A stretch of 24,837 nt of DNA from Methanoregula sp. (GTDB lineage Archaea; Halobacteriota; Methanomicrobia; Methanomicrobiales; Methanospirillaceae), in the NCBI GenBank assembly GCA_022710665.1, contig JAKLGN010000004.1, positions 1-24,837 of the forward strand, in the 5' to 3' direction. How positions within the stretch are numbered: the stretch's first letter is position 1; the number at the start of each line of letters is the position of its first letter. This document shows positions 22,385-24,837 of the stretch, piece after piece. The notes beneath the pieces were generated by a model. The model was not told the origin of the DNA, did not search any database, and saw only the letters and a program-made list of their open reading frames with translations. A program made the position numbers and the translations under genes.

Positions 22385-23755
22385 TCACCGTTTCCTCAGT
22401 ATCCTGACAAGCGGTGAGCACCGGTCGAAGAACCCGGCTATGAACGACGCAAACTCCTCTTGCCAGCAGTCGGCTCCTTCCAGAAGAGTCCATCCGCTTT
22501 CAAGCCTCTGGCGGACATGCTTGCCCAGGCTTGCAGCCATGAGAATCTCCTGGGATGAGAGCAGATTTCTTGCCGTGGTAAATTCCCGAGGTATTTCCAT
22601 CTCGTACCTTCCTTCCACGATGTAAGGCCCGGCTGTCCGTTCAGCAAGGTGTTTTTTCCGGAATTTATCGGCATTGATATGGTTCCAGAGGGGGGGGCCT
22701 GCGTGTCTGCGGATCGTGGGCAGTTCCCCGACAGGCAGTTCGAAAAGGAACATGCATCGCTCCGGCTGCATATCATAGTCAGCATGGTGAACCGCAAAAC
22801 CATTGCGTTCAAGGAGATCACAAACCGATAAGAGACTGCGCTTCAGCTGGGGAACTATCACCTCGGGAATGTAAGGGGGGGTGGTGAATACAAGCGCATA
22901 TACAGAAGTCTTCCGCTGCAGGATAATTGTTGCAAGTTCCTGTTTTAAGATACATCGTTCGGGCGGATGTGCAAAAAACGCACCAGATGGCTCTTCCAGA
23001 TACCCGCGGACAAGGTCCACGAATTCTGCCATACGGTCGATGGAGACAGCGGCAGCAACATTACGCCGGGGATCAACCGGGTCAATCACGACCAGCGGTT
23101 CGTCAAACGTTTTTGCCGCATGGTGTTCAATATCAATAATGATGTGCGGGCGCCAGCTCGCCGCTGCTTTAAGAAGGGGAGTGAATCCACCATAATGGAG
23201 AATGAGCAATTCACACAGGTACCCGGAAAAACCTTCTGTCATCTGGTCGGACCCATAAATCCCTCCGGCTTTGGTGAACCGCTTCAGCAACAGGACATCG
23301 TCGATCAGGCCGTTAATCTTATCCGAAATATACCGTGTGTGGAACGGTGTCCTGTCAACAGCACTCTGGATCCTGGCAGCACTGTCCACATGGTAGCAGG
23401 GAACGAGATCGACATCCACATCATCAATTTGCGCGTTGATGTACGGGTGTTCAGCATATTTTTCATGGAAATTTTCCGTATAGGAGCCAGCAATAGATCG
23501 GGCAAGAGAAAGGCCCTGCGTCTCGAGCTCCTCCCGTGGCAGTTGGGGATCAAAGAGCATGAAAACGTCAAGGTCCCGGTCACCACGCACCCATGTATTC
23601 CTGGCAATGGAACCGACGACCATCCCCTGTGCCTTACCGCTCTGATTTATTGATAAGAGCAGGTTTTTTGCAAGGTTGCAGATATGGTCTCGCTCTTCTG
23701 AAGTAGGACGGATAGTTGCAAGCACTTCTTCTTCAAGGGGGAGACGCTTCACCAC
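22385..23755 (-). CDS. cca: CCA-adding enzyme (archaeal class I tRNA nucleotidyltransferase)
   Basis: A 456-aa enzyme that adds or repairs the 3' CCA of tRNAs. The nucleotidyltransferase signature VVGSIARNTWVRGDRDLDVF gives the GS and DxD residues; a third carboxylate is in DVDVDLVPCY. The FTKAGGIYGSDQMTEGFSGY segment is the archaeal class I CCA fingerprint, and the C-terminal tRNA-binding tail is full length. The start is a GTG (GTGGTGAAG) with GGAG upstream, and it overlaps the end of thpR by 7 nt, so the two RNA-processing genes are translationally coupled. Confidence 0.95.
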   Translation of the reverse strand: MVKRLPLEEEVLATIRPTSEERDHICNLAKNLLLSINQSGKAQGMVVGSIARNTWVRGDRDLDVFMLFDPQLPREELETQGLSLARSIAGSYTENFHEKYAEHPYINAQIDDVDVDLVPCYHVDSAARIQSAVDRTPFHTRYISDKINGLIDDVLLLKRFTKAGGIYGSDQMTEGFSGYLCELLILHYGGFTPLLKAAASWRPHIIIDIEHHAAKTFDEPLVVIDPVDPRRNVAAAVSIDRMAEFVDLVRGYLEEPSGAFFAHPPERCILKQELATIILQRKTSVYALVFTTPPYIPEVIVPQLKRSLLSVCDLLERNGFAVHHADYDMQPERCMFLFELPVGELPTIRRHAGPPLWNHINADKFRKKHLAERTAGPYIVEGRYEMEIPREFTTARNLLSSQEILMAASLGKHVRQRLESGWTLLEGADCWQEEFASFIAGFFDRCSPLVRILRKR

Positions 23756-24288
23756 ACCGCCTCCAGCAGGTCCTTGTAGACAGGGCCCCGCGGCGTCAGG
23801 GTACTCTTCTTGAGTTTCATCCCGCCAATCAAGCAGTCGCCATAAGTTGTTTTTTCCATGGAGCGGATGGCGTTAAACAGCGTCGGGTCCGGAACCTTGA
23901 CCCGCGCCAGCGTTGCATGCGGGGTGAACCCGCGGGTTTCCCGTTCAAACCCGAGCGGTGCAAGGACATCCTCAACCTGCCGGAAGAGATTTTTTACGGA
24001 TCCCCCGTCAATGATCGAACACCATACGGTGTGGGGACGCTTCGGGTTGTTCAACATCACGGTCCCCGCAGTGACCGGGAATGGCCGAAACGAGATACCA
24101 TTGAGTGTATCGCACAGGCGCGGGAGGTCATTTTCCGCAACATCACCAAGAAACTTCAGCGTTATATGAATAAGAGCAGGGTCAACGAACGTGAGGCGCG
24201 CCGAACTGTTGCGGAGGTTTTCCTGCGCTGCCCTGAGCCGTTCCTGGATCTCCAAAGAAAGTTCGAGCGCGATAAATGCCCTGACCAT
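23749..24288 (-). CDS. thpR: RNA 2',3'-cyclic phosphodiesterase (2'-5' RNA ligase family)
   Basis: A 179-aa protein of the 2H phosphoesterase family. Both catalytic HxTx motifs are present: HITL (~residue 42) in ALIHITLKFLGDV and HATL (~125) in TRGFTPHATLARV. The N-terminus VRAFIALELSLEIQERL is typical. It opens 2',3'-cyclic phosphates and can reversibly make 2'-5' RNA bonds; the biological substrate may be tRNA fragments. ATG 24288 is preferred over an in-frame GTG one codon upstream. It overlaps cca, a pairing seen in many Euryarchaeota, which suggests a joint role in tRNA end maturation or repair. Confidence 0.92.
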   Translation of the reverse strand: MVRAFIALELSLEIQERLRAAQENLRNSSARLTFVDPALIHITLKFLGDVAENDLPRLCDTLNGISFRPFPVTAGTVMLNNPKRPHTVWCSIIDGGSVKNLFRQVEDVLAPLGFERETRGFTPHATLARVKVPDPTLFNAIRSMEKTTYGDCLIGGMKLKKSTLTPRGPVYKDLLEAVW

Positions 24289-24420
24289 CACCGTACTATT
24301 ATTTCATTCACCTACTAATGGTGATCGCTTGCACGCGACGATGCGATCCGCATGCACAAACCAAGATTTTTTTATTCACATACTTCCTATTGGATAACAG
24401 ACAGAGTGAGGGTGTTTTTT

Positions 24421-24690
24421 ATGCCGAAAAGTCCGCAACTGATTGTGTATACACTTGAACATTGCCCGAACTGCGAACTGCTGAAAGGATTTTTGAAAAA
24501 GAACGGTCTCAAATACAGCGAGCGAGACCTTTCTTCAGCCGAATCGCTTACGGAACTCCGGTTGAACGGCGTGTTTGTAAACGAAGCCCCCGTACTCCAG
24601 AAAGATGAAGATTTTTACACTTCTACGGACATTTTCTCCTCAGGTAAACTGGATGCTGAACACGTATCCCGTCTGATATCAGGTGCTTAA
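24421..24690 (+). CDS. Glutaredoxin/NrdH-like thioredoxin-fold protein
   Basis: An 89-aa thioredoxin-fold protein. The strand LIVYTLEHCPNC carries the redox pair Cys15-x2-Cys18; the cis-Pro loop is EAPVLQ. The start at 24421 is supported by GAGGGTG 7 nt upstream; a longer frame from 24352 would add an unlikely tail. It overlaps the next ATG by one base (TAATG), so it is coupled to nrdD. It probably supplies reducing power or thiol exchange for the anaerobic ribonucleotide reductase; the electron donor (glutathione is absent in methanogens) would be thioredoxin reductase or a similar system. Confidence 0.85.
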   Translation: MPKSPQLIVYTLEHCPNCELLKGFLKKNGLKYSERDLSSAESLTELRLNGVFVNEAPVLQKDEDFYTSTDIFSSGKLDAEHVSRLISGA

Positions 24691-24837
24691 TGGCGCGTCA
24701 TGAAACCAGGCAGCTGACATTTGAGGGCATAACTGTCCCGGTACTCCCGTTCGTCCGCACAACAGATGGCCATATCATCGAATGGGATCGCCAGCGGATT
24801 GTCCGTCAGATCGTCCAGGAGACAAAACTCGTCGAGA
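24690..24837 (+). CDS. nrdD: Anaerobic ribonucleoside-triphosphate reductase, N-terminus (runs off window)
   Basis: The first ~49 codons are present, too short to stand alone. Translation gives MARHETRQLTFEGITVPVLP, then FVRTTDGHIIEWDRQRIVRQ and IVQETKLVE, which is the start of an ATP-cone as found at the N-terminus of class III ribonucleotide reductase NrdD. The enzyme makes deoxynucleotides using a glycyl radical under anoxic conditions. The ATG overlaps the stop of the glutaredoxin-like gene. Other ATP-cone proteins (NrdR, NrdA/J) are possible, but the context favours NrdD. Confidence 0.75.
   Translation, partial: MARHETRQLTFEGITVPVLPFVRTTDGHIIEWDRQRIVRQIVQETKLVE

Overview
This window looks like chromosome from a hydrogenotrophic methanogen, most plausibly order Methanomicrobiales (Methanoregula-like). 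The inference rests on gene content: an archaeal Hef nuclease end, UPF0148 and UPF0147 proteins, DUF2115, an archaeal class I CCA-adding enzyme, GSI-alpha glutamine synthetase, a split archaeal glutamate synthase next to an F420-type FrhB homologue, and anaerobic NrdD. Many genes have an archaeal TATA box about 26 nt before the start codon, implying leaderless or short-leader mRNAs. No rRNA, tRNA, IS element or true CRISPR array was recognised.

Layout. 1-2.7 kb: 3' end of hef, a gene-poor convergent gap with a palindromic repeat and short motif arrays, an orphan CARF-HTH regulator, then divergent UPF0148 and UPF0147 genes. 2.7-9.4 kb: two small hypothetical ORFs (one apparently frameshifted), DUF2115, an AqpZ-like aquaporin, a DUF475/TerC-like membrane protein, a ferredoxin-tailed aldo/keto reductase and a QueG-like Fe-S protein, separated by gaps that carry several families of GC-rich dispersed repeats. 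9.5-12.1 kb: a small membrane protein, YjbQ/UPF0047, a 690-nt gap with two hairpins, and an unrecognised protein with a PD-(D/E)XK-like core.

12.2-22.1 kb is an ammonia-assimilation island: amt1-glnK, a class I glutamine amidotransferase, a second Amt paralogue (twin-His motif lost, C-terminus frameshifted), glnA, and divergently a four-gene operon for a split glutamate synthase whose last gene is an FrhB-type F420 oxidoreductase subunit. Together these take up ammonium (Amt), sense nitrogen state (GlnK), form glutamine (GlnA) and make glutamate, probably using F420H2 as electron source. Two tandem palindromes TGAA-N6-TTCA lie between glnA and the glutamate synthase operon. A perfect GGAA-N6-TTCC box, the consensus of the archaeal nitrogen repressor NrpR, sits beside a strong TATA box in the gene-free gap upstream of amt1, where an ~80-nt nitrogen-regulated small RNA could be encoded.

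22.1-24.8 kb: another repeat-bearing gap, a cca-thpR RNA-processing pair, and a glutaredoxin-like gene overlapping the start of nrdD, which runs off the window. The best leads are the nitrogen regulatory sites and candidate sRNA, the altered second Amt, the F420-linked glutamate synthase, and the dispersed bipartite palindromic repeats.
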